DNA of 64,000 nt from Heterocephalus glaber (lineage: Eukaryota; Chordata; Mammalia; Rodentia; Bathyergidae): contig NW_004624732.1 of assembly GCF_000247695.1 (NCBI RefSeq), positions 24,538,218 through 24,602,217 on the forward strand, read 5' to 3'. Below are positions 1 to 10,565 of the stretch, piece after piece. Numbering within the stretch: the stretch's first letter is position 1; the number at the start of each line of letters is the position of its first letter. Under the pieces are notes generated by a model. That model did no database searches. It worked only from the letters and a program-made list of their open reading frames with translations, and was not told the origin of the DNA. Both the position numbers and the translations under genes were made by a program.

Positions 1-216
1 AGGGGAAAGGAAAGAAGGGAATGGAATTAATATGAGAAAATGGAAAAAATGGAAACAAAGTCTTTGTAAATAGGGAGGGGTAGAGGGGTGAAGGGAGTGC
101 AGGGAATGGGGAAAACATAAGAACCAAGATGCATCATGTAAAGGTACAATTCCCAATGAGAAATGTAAATGTATTGTATACCTAAAATGTACCAATAAAA
201 GAATTTTTTAAAAAAG
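1..216 (+). repeat. LINE-1 3' tail-like repeat
   Basis: A purine-rich G/A stretch is followed by an AT-rich segment ending in AATAAAAG and a short A-run at about 196-216. This layout, with a guanine-rich 3' UTR and then an A tail, is typical of rodent L1 3' ends. The left part is cut by the window edge. The family assignment is from memory of layout, not an alignment. Confidence 0.4.
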
Positions 217-844
217 CACTTCCCCAGTGACTTACCTTCTTCCTTCTAGGTCACTCTTCCCTCGAAGGGTCCTCCACCTCCCAACAGCACTTAGGAAGGG
301 AACCCAGCCTCCTACACATGGGCCTGGAGGACAGTCCAGATCCACATGGGAGCAATATTCTCCCCTCCCATGATGAGAGCTCCCTTTGCCAAAATAGGTG
401 TTAGTTATCCTTCTACATATGGCACCAAATTTCAAAGTCTTTAAGTGTAATTACTTTTTTAAAAAGAATGGAAAAGAAATCCTACCTTAACAACTTCGAA
501 TAAAATACAGTGTGGCTTTCAGTTTTCAGGGTCCTAGCATGTCCTTGCCAGCATTAATAGGGCTTCCGAGCGAGTCCAGCCAAAGAGGCAACCCTATATG
601 TAGCGAAGGCAGCTAGCCATGGGAAGAGCTCCTAAAGTCTGTGCCATGTCAGAAAGAGGAGGAGGGTCAAACCATCCCTATGTTTCTGAGTCAACTGTCT
701 GAAAACACACAGACACATCTGTGGAGGACCTGACCAGATTTCCAGCAAATAGTGTTAATTAGGGCCCAGGTCAGTCCATAAAAGCTCTGAATCCACAATG
801 TCCTTAAAGCTTAAGATTGTTGGTTCTAGTTTAAAATACTTTGC
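217..844. other. No recognised feature
   Basis: Mixed-composition sequence with no long open frame, no splice-bounded exon candidate and no repeat family that I can name. Confidence 0.5.
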
Positions 845-935
845 TCACTTACTCATTCAATCAACAAATATTTATTAAGTGCCTGCCTTATACAGTCGTG
901 CAGTAATTAGTTTTGGGGAACACTTACTACGACGC
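845..935 (-). repeat. L2-type LINE 3' end fragment
   Basis: Contains the reverse complement of the common L2 3' terminus: CAACAAATATTTATTAAGTG followed by a degenerate 'gcctactatgtgcc' segment. Only the terminal part is recognisable. Confidence 0.55.
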
Positions 936-982
936 TATAACATGGCAGGGCAGAGGCAACTGGAATCATCGAGCTACATAGG

Positions 983-1101
983 GCCACCTGACCCCTGGGA
1001 GCTATTTGTTTAAAGTAACTCCAGAAACTTAAACTTCCTAGCTAGTTTAGAAACCCAGCCCTAAGTCATAAAATTAAACCACACACCCGAGCCAGAGTGG
1101 C
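983..1101. repeat. Local duplicate module, copy 1
   Basis: About 119 bases that align colinearly with 1870-1990. Shared landmarks are CACCTG-CCCCTG-GAGCTA, CAGAAACTTAA, AGTCATAAAATTAAACCA and AGTGGC at the end. Identity is moderate by eye. The pair may be two copies of one old interspersed repeat rather than a direct duplication. Confidence 0.6.
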
Positions 1102-1639
1102 AGAGTCACAAACAAGATAGAGGCTTAGGTCTCTCTTGGCATAGTCCCATGTGCACGGTGCTCAGGGCCTCACTGCCCCCCATTTCCGGAGTGAAGCCCT
1201 TGTTCACCTGGTCCAGAGTGACACCCTGCCTGAGCAGCGGGAGGAGGTGATGGAGGAAGGGCACACCTGGACAGTTTGCACATCTCTCTACTCGTGTTCC
1301 ATCCCTGAGGACTTGGTCACATAGCTATCCTAGCTGCCCTGAGACTGGGAAATGGGGTATATTCAGGGGGATCACAGCCAAGCTAAAAATCAGGAACTCT
1401 ACTTCAAGAAGAGAAGAGAGAAGCAGAGGAAAGGAGAAAAGAGGACTAAATACCAGGGGACGAGTGGGCAAGAGCAGGCTCTGATAAAATGGGTGAATTA
1501 AACAGATGTGCTCTACCCAATCCAGATGCACAGTGAGTAACAAATGGCCCTAAGAGTTACCCTTCCTGGTTGTAGGGCACAGAGTGAAGCAGGATGGTCT
1601 CTTGGCACTGGAGCCAGAGGGTGCAGCGAGAGTTCTTCT

Positions 1640-1832
1640 GACCCTACTATGTGCTAGGCATCCTACGGCACCTTAGAGCCATAGAAAGCTGGAGTTCAGA
1701 GGACGAGGACAGACAGCATCTGCCAGCCTAAGTGTGCAGCCAAGGAGGCAGGGCCTGCAGAGGGAAGGGGCTCACCCAGGTCCCCACAAAGGGTGGTGGC
1801 AGAGTTGGAATCAGAACTGATTTCCTGACTTG
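1640..1832 (-). repeat. MIR-like SINE relic
   Basis: Shows the MIR reverse-strand logic: a 'tatgtgctaggca' block, then 'ggggctcacccaggtcc' and 'ggtggcagagttggaatc', matching the MIR segment that normally reads 'acttgcccaaggtcacacagc...ggcagagccgggattcgaac'. Strongly diverged. Confidence 0.5.
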
Positions 1833-1869
1833 CAGGGTGGAGGGGGCTGGATGATTGGGGTTAACTGGT

Positions 1870-1990
1870 GTCACCTGGCCCCTGAGAGCTACCTATCTGA
1901 AGCCAGTTCAGAAACTTAACTTTGCTAATGAATTTATAATTGTAGCCTTAAGCCATAAAATCAAACCACGCGCGAGCTGCCCACAGTGGC
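1870..1990. repeat. Local duplicate module, copy 2
   Basis: Partner of 983-1101 in the same orientation about 890 bases away. The conserved anchors occur in the same order, with small indels between them. No coding frame is kept between the copies. Confidence 0.6.
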
Positions 1991-2745
1991 CTGACAGCTG
2001 GCCTGTCTGATCCCAGCTGTCTGCTCACAAATTGGTATTAGTGGCACCAAGAGCAGATTAGCACAGTGACAGGCACCCAGCAACTCAATGCCACCAGCTG
2101 GGCTCCCTGAAGCTGTCAGTCTCCCCCAGCCACTAAGCTGCCCAGGCCCCCACATTTCCCCAACCTTGGCGTGCAGAGCAGTGCTAGGCCCAGAAATGGG
2201 GGTCTTCTCTCAATCAGCCAGGGATGTTACTGGCCCAATGTAAGATATAGGACAGGATAGGAGGGAAGCACAGCCGTGAAGGGTCTGAGATTTTCCCAAT
2301 TTGGAAGCTAATGAGTTAGCCTGTCACTCTTTTGTAGAGGTGTGCAGCATGGGGTGGGGGGTATGGAACAAGGACCAGGACTTTGATAAGAGCGCAGCAA
2401 GCAGTGTGAGCGCCAGCATATTCACATTGGTTCTTCCGGTCCTGTACCCCAGGGCGGGATGGAGATGGGCAGACACAGGGATTGTGTTACTGGGGAGGAG
2501 CGTTGAGTTTAGGGAGCCCAGATGTTTTGGGATGCACTGCAGAAGTGAGTACAGATTGGGTGGGTGTGACTTGCTTTGTGACGGGCCCTTGGCCTATGCT
2601 GATTGGGTCCAGAGTGGATTCACCTAAGCCGGGCTTAGCCAATCAGAAACTTTCACCATTCCCAATACTCACAAGACCCAGTGACTTCCCTTGCAGCGGG
2701 GCTGGGGCCAACACCCCCAGCACCCACCTGGCCAACCTCAGCCTT
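1991..2745. other. No recognised gene; inverted CCAAT pair
   Basis: No exon or named repeat is apparent. Overlapping frames at 2301-2627 and 2482-2961 have arbitrary composition. An ATTGG at about 2600-2604 and a CCAAT at about 2639-2643 lie roughly 40 bases apart. Confidence 0.45.
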
Positions 2746-2749
2746 GTCC

Positions 2750-3005
2750 GCTCTATCCTCCCTTGCTGCCCACACCAGCCTCCTGGGTCTCAAGGCCATT
2801 GGTTCTTCCTGAAAGGCGCTCTCCCTCCCCTCAGGCCTCTGCTAAATTGTCACTTCCTCAGAGGGCCCCGTCTTGATCACCCCTTGCCTAGTCACCCTGC
2901 TTGTCTCCCACCAGGGCTGAGGGTCACCTGTGTCCTTCACTGTGGGACCTTGAGACTCTAGGAGAGTACAGACACATAGTAGGTACTCAGTTAAATGTGT
3001 AGAAT
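2750..3005 (+). repeat. L2 LINE 3' fragment
   Basis: Carries 'aaattgtcacttcctcagagggcc' and further on 'acacatagtaggtactcagttaaatg', the two best-known landmarks of the L2 3' end in the correct order and spacing. Confidence 0.75.
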
Positions 3006-3127
3006 GCAGAGGAATGTGTAAGGACTGTAACTGTAGGTAAGTGAACAGATCTTTATTCCTAGTAGAAGTGAGCCACCTAGTTAACCAGCAAAGGCTAGGA
3101 CTTACACCACATGACTGGTGCTCAGTC

Positions 3128-3245
3128 AGGCCACACTTGGATACTGTGTGATTGTTTTCTCTGCCTTAGTTTCTCCAGCTGTACAATGGGAACAAGCAGA
3201 CCTACTTCTTAGAGGGTTTATGCAGGTAGGGAGGATTTGGGCGTC
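3128..3245 (+). repeat. MIR SINE
   Basis: Contains the MIR core 'cttagtttctccagctgtacaatggg' followed by the downstream 'cctacttcttagagggttt' segment. Confidence 0.7.
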
Positions 3246-3384
3246 AGTCCAGGCTCAGTAGCAGAATCGAAGGTCCTCAGCATGTGAACTACAATCGGAA
3301 GCACCCAGAGTAGTGTTATTCTCCAGTTATCTGATGTAGATAACAACAGAACTGTTATCACCAGCTAAGAAAGGCAGCAGGCAG

Positions 3385-4085
3385 AGTGGTGCGTGGCCTG
3401 ATGTGCACAGCGCCTGGGCCCGAGGGCCAGAGGCGACGCGGTCCTGCAGGCCCATCCGCCAGCCCGGGGCGAGACGGGCGCCGGCGACCTGCCCGAGCGC
3501 GGCCTGGGCGCGGCCGCCGGCGGGGCGGCTTTGTGCGCCGCCTGATTTCCATTTCCCCAGATAAACACGCGGCGGGGGCCGCGACCTCGCTGCATAGTAA
3601 ATGCTGGGCTCCCAGCCCCGCGTGGGGCCAGCGAATGAGATGATTTACTACTGTTTTGCATATTAATTGATCTAAATGCCACCCGTTCTGGGAACAATTA
3701 AGAGCTCCTCCGGCGCCGGGGGCCGCGGGGCTGGCGGCGGCGAAGTGGCGGGCGCCCCCTCGGGGACGAGGGCCGGGCCGGGGTGCGGGGCTCCCGGGAC
3801 GCAGCACCCCACCTCCACCGGCCGCTGGCACAGAGCGTCCTTTGTGCGGGCGCCGGGCTTTTCCAGGCAGACAATGCCCCCCGCGCCCCTGCCTGACCGC
3901 CGCGCTGTTTCCTCCCTCCCGGCTCCGCGAGGTGGGTTATGGGTTGGATCCTCCCTGTCCGACGAGCCTGGTGGGCTCAGGACAGAACAGGTGAAATCTC
4001 TTCTCTGCCCGGGTCTCCGGCCAGGCCCTGCCCATGCTCTGGGCGGCGGGCTGCGCAGTGGGACGCGGTGACTCCCCCAGAACTG
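3385..4085. promoter_or_regulatory. CpG island 1
   Basis: High GC with very frequent CpG; about twenty CpG occur in the 120 bases from 3421 by rough count, against a CpG-poor background. Overlapping open frames on both strands (for example 3358-3831 minus and 3676-4071 plus) are GC-rich composition artefacts. The island could be a promoter or a CpG-rich developmental enhancer. No first exon with a clear splice donor is recognisable. Confidence 0.7.
3545..3715. promoter_or_regulatory. Candidate conserved non-coding element in CpG island 1
   Basis: An AT-rich core lies inside the CpG island. Visible motifs: ATAAACA (FOX-like) at 3561-3567; inverted repeat TAGTAAAT at 3595-3602 with ATTTACTA at 3643-3650; TTTGCATATTAATTGAT at 3655-3671, combining a POU-like half site with homeodomain TTAAT/ATTGAT; ACAAT (SOX-like) at 3694-3698. 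Dense developmental motifs without coding potential suggest an enhancer. Deep conservation is inferred from texture only. Confidence 0.5.
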
Positions 4086-4710
4086 CCGATCCGCCTCAGC
4101 CACAGCCGGGGAGCCAGTCAGGGCAGAAGGAAGGGGCTGTGTCTCTGCCTACACTTGCTGCATGCCCACTCCCTGCTGCCTTCAGTGTCTGTCAGATCCA
4201 GGGTCATCTACACAGCTTCAGCCCCAGCCCCAGTCCTTTCAAAGATTTCCCTGGCCACTTAGAAGCCTTTCCACGGCCTCCAACAGCCCCGGGGGAATCA
4301 GCCTTCTCGCTGACCTTTGCTGGGCCTCTACAACCATATTCCAAGCCTCTTTTAGGAGAGTGTGGTTAAGATGAACGCTGCAGGGTGGGAGAAGCAGTCC
4401 GCTGAAGAGTCAGGGTGGGCGGTGTCTCAGGCAGAGAGAAGGCAAGTGCAAGGTCCCTGTGGCAGGAAAGCTCTCGGCTGGTTCTCGGATGGCCCAAGTT
4501 CTCTGGAGCTTATTGTGCGAGGCGCACACAGAGAGGAAGTGGAAAGGACCAAAGAGGCAGCCACAGCCTCGAGGAAACCTGGTTGGATCTTCTGCAGAAG
4601 TGTGGCCAGATCGGGCTTCCTCGGTTGTGAGCATTTGAGCATTTGCCCATCAGCAGGATCACCCGGAGGGCTTCCTTAGCTCCGCCTCCAGCCGCAGCTT
4701 CTCCACCCGC
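4086..4710. other. No recognised feature
   Basis: Several short overlapping frames lie on both strands, none resembling a known protein. I see no repeat family or strong regulatory motif. Confidence 0.45.
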
Positions 4711-4711
4711 C

Positions 4712-4770
4712 CCTAACACACACACAGACACACACACACACACACACACACACACCCCCCGCACACACGC
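4712..4770. repeat. (CA)n microsatellite
   Basis: An interrupted CA run ends in a C-rich patch and then CACACACGCACAC. It accounts for the threonine/histidine and cysteine/valine low-complexity frames seen here. Confidence 0.95.
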
Positions 4771-5390
4771 ACACTCCCATCTGTCTCCAAACCCTGTAGA
4801 TTCAAGTCCCAAATCCCCTTTGGCGGGCCTGTCCCTCTGTGCCCTCTGCCTTGACTTCTCAACTGGGAGACCTGGAAAGGCTCGGATTGGCCCCTCCCAC
4901 CCCGCACAGCTAGAGCCCCTCCACCCCCTCCTCCCTCGCAGGGCTCAGGTTCCGTGCCATGCTCCCTTCTTCTGCCTGTTCCCTAGGTCCCATCAGTTCC
5001 TGGGTACTTGGAGCCCAAATGCGCTGTCCTTGGGGCAAAGGGCAGAAGCTTAGTTGATTGTCCCTGAAGGAAGGAGGGCCCAGTGCTGCCAGATTTTCAG
5101 ACATTTCAGGGAAGGCCTGAAATCCAAATTCTTATGTGAAATCTTCAAGTTTCAAAATACTGGATCCAACCCAAAACTGTTTTAACACTGGTAGAACCAA
5201 ACCAATTACATGTAACAAGTCAAGCCCAAGGCTGGCTGATTGGCAGCCTCTGCTGTAGTGCCCAGTGCAGGGCCTGACAACTGGCCAATCCATTATTCAG
5301 TCAATGATCTGCAAGGTGGGACTGCTTGGGACTCTTGGGCATCGGACTAGGAAAAAGGCCAACTAGATGGTGGGTCCCCAGTTCCCTGCT
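4771..5390. other. No recognised gene; inverted CCAAT pair
   Basis: No exon or repeat was identified. A GATTGGC at about 5238 and GGCCAATCC at about 5283 form a second inverted CCAAT-type pair. Confidence 0.45.
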
Positions 5391-5394
5391 TTCA

Positions 5395-6137
5395 TCTTCT
5401 GGTACTGTAACGATTTCATGATTTCCTTTAAACCTTTGATTCATGTAGAACTTATTTTGGTATAACATGTGAAGTGAGGTTCTAAATTAATTTCTTTTAC
5501 AGATGGGTAGCCAATTGTCCCAATACTAAATATGGATAAATCCTGTTTCAAATGCCAACTGGATCATATGGCAACTTCCTATATATATTGGATGACTTCC
5601 AATAACTTCTAAATTATATGGCTATTCATATACTTGTGCCATCGTTTTAATTATTTTAGCTTTATATTAGACTTTAAATACATGTAAATAATTGATAGGA
5701 TTATCTTTGCTTTTTACATTTCTGTTTTCAAACTTTTCCTGGATATATGTACATGTGTATTTTCCATATCAACTTTAGAATCAAGTTATCTCATTCCACA
5801 AAAAATCCTGTTGATATTTTTTCAATGTGATTGTGTTGATGTGGAGTTTAATTTAGGGAGAACTGGCATACTTATAATGTTAAATCTTTTTACCCAAGAG
5901 TGTGTATAAGTTCACATTTGTCTCTTTCAGTAGCATTTAAAAGGTTTTCTTCACATAGATTTTGCACATTTAAAAAAAGTTTATTTCTGGTTGCTTTTGC
6001 AAATAGGGCCTCTTATCCATTATATTTTAGGTCTGTTTGTTGTGTGAATGTTTGAAGGCTACGGGTAATAATGCTCACTTTGTATTCACTAACCTCACAT
6101 AATTATTTTGTCATTTTTAATAATTTTTTCAGTTGCT
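5395..6137. repeat. Old LINE-1 fragment
   Basis: The AT-rich block includes the series 'ttttagctttatatta', 'tccatatcaactttagaatcaa', 'caaaaaatcctgttgatatttt' and 'agggagaactggcatac'. In mammalian L1M elements the same phrases occur in this order. It is truncated at both ends and interrupted at its right edge by an ID SINE. Confidence 0.7.
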
Positions 6138-6224
6138 TCTTTTTTTGTTTTGTACTGAGTATCGAACTCAGGACCTTGTGCTTGCCAGACAAGCATGGGG
6201 CCACTGAACTACATCCCCAGCCCC
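6138..6224 (-). mobile_element. ID-type (tRNA-derived) SINE
   Basis: The reverse strand reads as an ID element: GGGCTGGGGATGTAG start (A box), GTTCGATACTC (B box) and a poly-A-like tail. Flanks share TTCAG(T/C)TG, a probable short target-site duplication. Confidence 0.9.
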
Positions 6225-6509
6225 TTCAGCTGATTTTTATGGGTTTTCCGGGTAAACAGTCACATACTCTTCGGACAGTGATCAGTTAGCTTCCTTGTCC
6301 AATCTGACGCCTCTCTTTGGTTTCACTGGCTCGTATTCCAGGACGATGGTGACTGCAATTACCATGTTTCTGTTGTGTGTGTCCCCAGCTTTGAGATAAA
6401 ATACGTAAGTGGCAATTTATGAACTCATCCATCTTGACTAACTTATCCAAAGCTTTTGTTCCTCCCAGAATAAACACTGAGTGTTATTAAATTTTTAAGA
6501 ACATCAGAG
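6225..6509. other. No recognised feature
   Basis: Nothing was identified. It may be the continuation of the L1 fragment to the left. Confidence 0.4.
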
Positions 6510-7485
6510 ATTGAGGGAAGATTCCCCCAAGGCTTTTGGAGACTGCACAAGTCATACAATGGGGCTCAAGAGTCAGAATGGCATTGGACTACTTGACATC
6601 AACCCAGAACACCACATGCCGATGGAGAGCTGCCTTCAGAACGCCGAGGGGAGATGATTTCCAAACGAGATTTATACATCCAGCCAAACTGTCAATCAGG
6701 GATCCAAAAACTGAACTCCCCATATGCAGTTTCCAAGGAAGCTACTGGCGTATATGTTACAACCAAATGAAGAGAGTAAACTGAGCAGAAAGATGATTTG
6801 GGATCAAAGAAACAGGGAACCAACACAGGAGAGAGGTGAAGGGAATTCCCAGGATGAATGAAGAGAGATTTCAGGACATTTACTTCACAGACAGCCTGGA
6901 GAGCAACAGTCAGGTCAGGGCAGGAGTACAGAAGTCACCAAGGAAAAGAAGGGGACAGGTAGAGTGATTATTAGATAAATAGTAACAAACCGTATCACTA
7001 GAGGTTTTTAAACTCTGTGGACATGTTTGTAACTAATGTTACATCAAAAACTGATAAAATGAAAAACAGGTAATTACCAACTCCAGGGCAAACAAAAAGC
7101 TGCACAAGTCAGCAACTGTAATATAGCACCTTGTTGAGCTGTCAATAATGTATATGTAGATACAATCATGTAAAAACTGGATAATGGTTTAGCAACTGTG
7201 ATCGGACTATCTTGGAAGGAAAAGTGTGTATTTGTGTATGGTGGCTGGTGGAGAATCAGCAATCTTTCATAGGAGGAAGCCAATAAATAATATCTTTAAA
7301 AAATCAGCAAAGAATGATATTTAGAAATAGGAAAGTAAATGTCAGAAGGAACAGCAAAAAGACTTGACAGCATTCCCTCTGAGGAGTGGCAGGATTGCTG
7401 CTTTTCATTATCAGCTTTATGGTACTGTTTGACTTTTAAAATTTCATACATAAAATTTTTGATAAAAATAGGAATTTAATTTTAA
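6510..7485 (+). repeat. Ancient LINE 3' region (L1M/HAL1-like)
   Basis: Contains phrases I associate with an old mammalian LINE 3' region: 'gccaaactgtcaatca', 'ggaagctactgg', 'aacacaggagagaggtgaagg' and 'gaattcccaggatga'. It ends in an AT-rich tail at about 7430-7480. The 82-residue open frame at 6536-6784 lies inside it and is repeat-derived, not a host gene. Confidence 0.55.
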
Positions 7486-7574
7486 GATGTTCATGCATCT
7501 ATCACCTAAAGTCACCTTTTGAAACTCCCTGCTCTTAGCAAAATGAGCTGACCAAACTTTGGACAGACCAAGGG

Positions 7575-7745
7575 TCCAGGCTCAGCTCTTCAAATTACTA
7601 GCTGTGTGATGCTAGGCCAATTGCTCAGTCTCTCTGAATTTCCATTTTTCAGCTGGAAAGTAGGCACAGCTGTAGTACCTTCCTGATAGCGTTACTGAAG
7701 TGTTGCCCAAGATCACACCCCGGCCTAGTACACAGACGCATATAG
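7575..7745 (+). repeat. MIR SINE
   Basis: Carries 'ctagctgtgtgatgctaggcca', 'tctctgaatttccat' and later 'cacagctgtagtacc', the standard MIR order of tRNA-like head, core and tail. Confidence 0.7.
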
Positions 7746-8134
7746 CGAAGGACAGCTACTGTTGTTGGGATGCTGGTTTTAATTTCACTTCCTGAGGGAT
7801 TAGCCATCAACTTGTCTGAGCCTCACCTTCTAAACTAATATTAAAAAATTTCAGTTTACAGAGGAGATAGATAATAAATGCAAAAACCTTGACATTCATC
7901 TTTCTAAAATCTGGCTTTTTCATTTTTAAAATGGGAAAATCCTTTTAAGGTTTTACGTATATTCAGTGAGATGACACAAGAAAAGTCTCTAGTTCAGTAC
8001 CAAGGACAAATTTATTTACTCCAAAAGGCTAGTTATGCTGAAGACTAGGAACATTTTAAACTCATAAAAGTAATACACATCAACTATAGAAAATGTGGGA
8101 GTCTAGAAACACGCACAACTGAAATCGCCAGTCA
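7746..8134. other. Mostly unrecognised; possible LINE fragment
   Basis: The part at about 8060-8134 resembles an old LINE segment ('taatacacatcaactatagaaa' followed by 'tgctgacatctttccatg'). The rest has no identifiable content. Confidence 0.35.
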
Positions 8135-9352
8135 GCCTGTGTTTCCTGCTGACATCTTTCCATGTTCTTCAAGACCTTACCATGTCAGTCAGTACAGGGT
8201 TGATCATGCCCCAGGAAAACCAAACAAGCTCAACGAGTTTCCAGCACATGGGTTTATCTCTGCTCAGACCCAGACCACAGGAGTCTGAGTGACTTTCAAA
8301 GGCCACTGTCCCCTGCATGGTGGCTCTGTGATTCAGCCTCCTTGGAGCTTCTGAGCCTTCCACATGAACACACACTTCCATCCTGCACAGGCTGGACAAC
8401 AGAGAAAGAGGCAGCACCAGCCAACAACACTGGGTTCTTCCCTCCCGTTTAATTGGCTAAATCAAGTCACGTGGTCCCTTGATTCCCTCCAAGGTGCCTG
8501 GCCACAGGGGGAGTGGGATGAGGTACCAGGGGCAACATTTCCCCACGCACTGACAGAATTGGAATTGCATGGTGTGCACCGTGCTTTCTGCATGCTGTTT
8601 TTGTCTCTTCCCATGTCATCATGCATTACTTTGAAAACGTGGTATGTAAAAAAAAGATTTTAGAAAAGATTTTAAGTGGTGTGCTGATACTCTTTCTCTC
8701 TCCCTTGTTCCCTCCTTCCTCTTAGTCTTCTAATTTTGGGAACTGCAGATAGGTGGCAGAGATCCAGGTTCCTGATCTTTGCATGTCATGGCTCAGAAAT
8801 GATGCCCTCCCTTCCCCTTCTGGCCGAAGGACACATGGTATTGGAGGGTCCCATCATCTTTCTTGGGAGTGTGTGTGCAATGCGGTGCTGTTGCTCCCTG
8901 CAGAAGTAACACGTTTGGAGGTGAGGCCCAGAGACCTGAGGAACAACTGCTGGTAACAACTGCACATGTGGGGTGCGGCTGCATGCGCCTCGGCTGGGGC
9001 CACCTTGCGCCGACAGTCACCCGGTGGTGTTAACGCACAGTGTTAAAAGTGACACCAGAGTGCTGCAGGCGCCACTGTCAGCTGTTGCAGGAGATGACAC
9101 CCGGGCCTGCAGAGTTGGGTGAGAGCTCAGGAGCCATAGCCCCTCCTGTCATGGGTCCCAGAGTCCCAGGGACCAGTGGGAGGGGGTTGAGGAGGATGTG
9201 AGCTTGGCAGGCCCACTCAAGAGGAGTATTTTGTACCTAGAATGCAAAGTACAGAAAATTGAGGCTGTGAGGACCGTGAGGCACACTCAGAGGTCAAGAG
9301 GCTGACAGCAGGAAAGGCAGGAGTGTGGCGAGTCAGGGAGATTGCTCAGGTC
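8135..9352. other. No recognised feature
   Basis: About 1.2 kb without a repeat that I can name and without an exon-like frame. Confidence 0.45.
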
Positions 9353-9514
9353 CACCTCCAACACAAACTGTTCTACTGGATACCTGCTATGGGCCTGCAG
9401 AGAAAGCAGCAGTAATTTTCCTAAAATAGGACATCAAGGATCTCTGAGGCTTTTAATCCATCATGAAAATCTCACTGACACACTTGGAACAATTAAAGAG
9501 GAATGTAAAGTGCA
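9353..9514. repeat. Recent local duplicate block, copy 1
   Basis: Aligns without gaps over about 150 bases with 10211-10368. I count about 11 substitutions between the copies, clustered in one stretch. A frame stays open in both copies, but nearly all differences change amino acids, so the block is not acting as a constrained protein. The sequences between the copies do not match each other. Confidence 0.85.
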
Positions 9515-9689
9515 CTCATGTCTGGCATTGGGCTGTGTGGGCAGATGGCCAGGGATTCAGAGGCCTGGAAGCAGGAAAAGTTTGATGAGGGCACAGAAAT
9601 GTACCACAAGGCTTCTTCCATCTCAGCTACGACCATCCAGAGATGCCTCAGAGAGGAGGGGAGGGAAGAGGAAGGGAGAGGACTGGGTA

Positions 9690-9800
9690 AGGCAGTTATT
9701 GTTGAACCCATTTTGCAGACAGAGAAACTGAGACTCAAAGGCCTACCCACTTCTCTGCAAGGGCAGAGCTGCAACCGAAGCTGAGATCAGCATCCCTGTG
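9690..9800 (-). repeat. MIR SINE fragment
   Basis: 'cccattttgcagacagagaaactgagactcaaagg' followed by 'gggcagagctgcaacc' is the MIR reverse-strand core. Confidence 0.75.
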
Positions 9801-9954
9801 CATTCTACTTGGTGACTTGCATGCAGTTTCCCTCACAATCTGGGGCTGCAGGTATGAGAACTGACCCACAGCCAAGTATGAGCTGGGGGCTGGACTAAGG
9901 TTCAGCGTAAGGTAAAACTCAAGAACATTACCTCCCTTGAGTGTGAACTAAAAC

Positions 9955-10110
9955 AACTCATTTCTAGCTTTACGGTTTACAGAACACTCACCTATTTAGT
10001 ATCTCGTTTTCTCCTCACAACAGGCTATTATAAACACATTATTAGTTTCATTTTGAAATTTAGGAAACTAATCTGGGAGAGAGAATACACTGAGTTTATA
10101 CAGTTCTTGA
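9955..10110 (-). repeat. MIR SINE fragment
   Basis: 'tttctcctcacaacaggctattataaacacattattagtttcat' followed by 'aggaaactaatctgggagagaga' follows the MIR antisense order. It sits beside a tetranucleotide microsatellite. Confidence 0.65.
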
Positions 10111-10135
10111 GGGACAGGAAGTCCAGGCTGGATCA

Positions 10136-10150
10136 TAGCTAGCTAGCTAG

Positions 10151-10201
<51 letters not shown>

Positions 10202-10206
10202 CCATC
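10136..10206. repeat. (TCTA)n microsatellite
   Basis: AGCTAGCTAGCTAG grades into about 14 consecutive CTAT units. Long and nearly perfect, so length polymorphism is likely. It immediately precedes the second copy of the duplicated block. Confidence 0.97.
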
Positions 10207-10210
10207 TATG

Positions 10211-10368
10211 TCCTCCACAAACTGTTCTACTGGGTGCCTCCTATGGGCCTGCAGAGAAAGCAGCAGTGCTTTTTATAAAAGAGGACATCAAGGACCTCTG
10301 AGGTTTTTAATCCATCATGAAAATCTCACTGACACACTTGGAACAATTCAAGAGGAATGTAAAGTGCA
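10211..10368. repeat. Recent local duplicate block, copy 2
   Basis: Partner of 9353-9514 in direct orientation about 860 bases away, with no indel over the matching part. It begins about five bases after the TCTA microsatellite, which may mark the recombination or insertion junction. Confidence 0.85.
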
Positions 10369-10499
10369 TTACCCCCAGCCTCCAATGTGAACTCACAAGT
10401 GATTTATAACAATCCAGATGTTAGTTCATTTGCTAACTGAGCCCCACTTCCTCTTAGAATGTGCCCTGACCTCCAAGTGTCAGCCTGGACCAGGAGTGG

Positions 10500-10565
10500 A
10501 TTCAGAGGATGCCACCCATTGGCTGGTCAGCAACCAATCAGTTCTAGCAACCAATCATCCTCCCT
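10500..10565. promoter_or_regulatory. Cluster of three CCAAT-type boxes
   Basis: CCCATTGGCTGG, then AACCAATCAG and AACCAATCAT fall within about 45 bases. NF-Y binds such boxes, and spaced clusters are common in promoters and LTRs. No TATA box or exon downstream is convincing. Confidence 0.35.

Noticed and set aside
3358..4103. Several long frames on both strands in CpG island 1
   Set aside because: High GC suppresses stop codons. The frames are Pro/Arg/Gly-rich and mutually overlapping.
10136..10206. CRISPR-like or satellite array
   Set aside because: It is a simple tetranucleotide microsatellite without spacers.
9342..10390. The duplicated block as a small conserved peptide gene
   Set aside because: Nearly all substitutions between copies change amino acids and there is no common start context.
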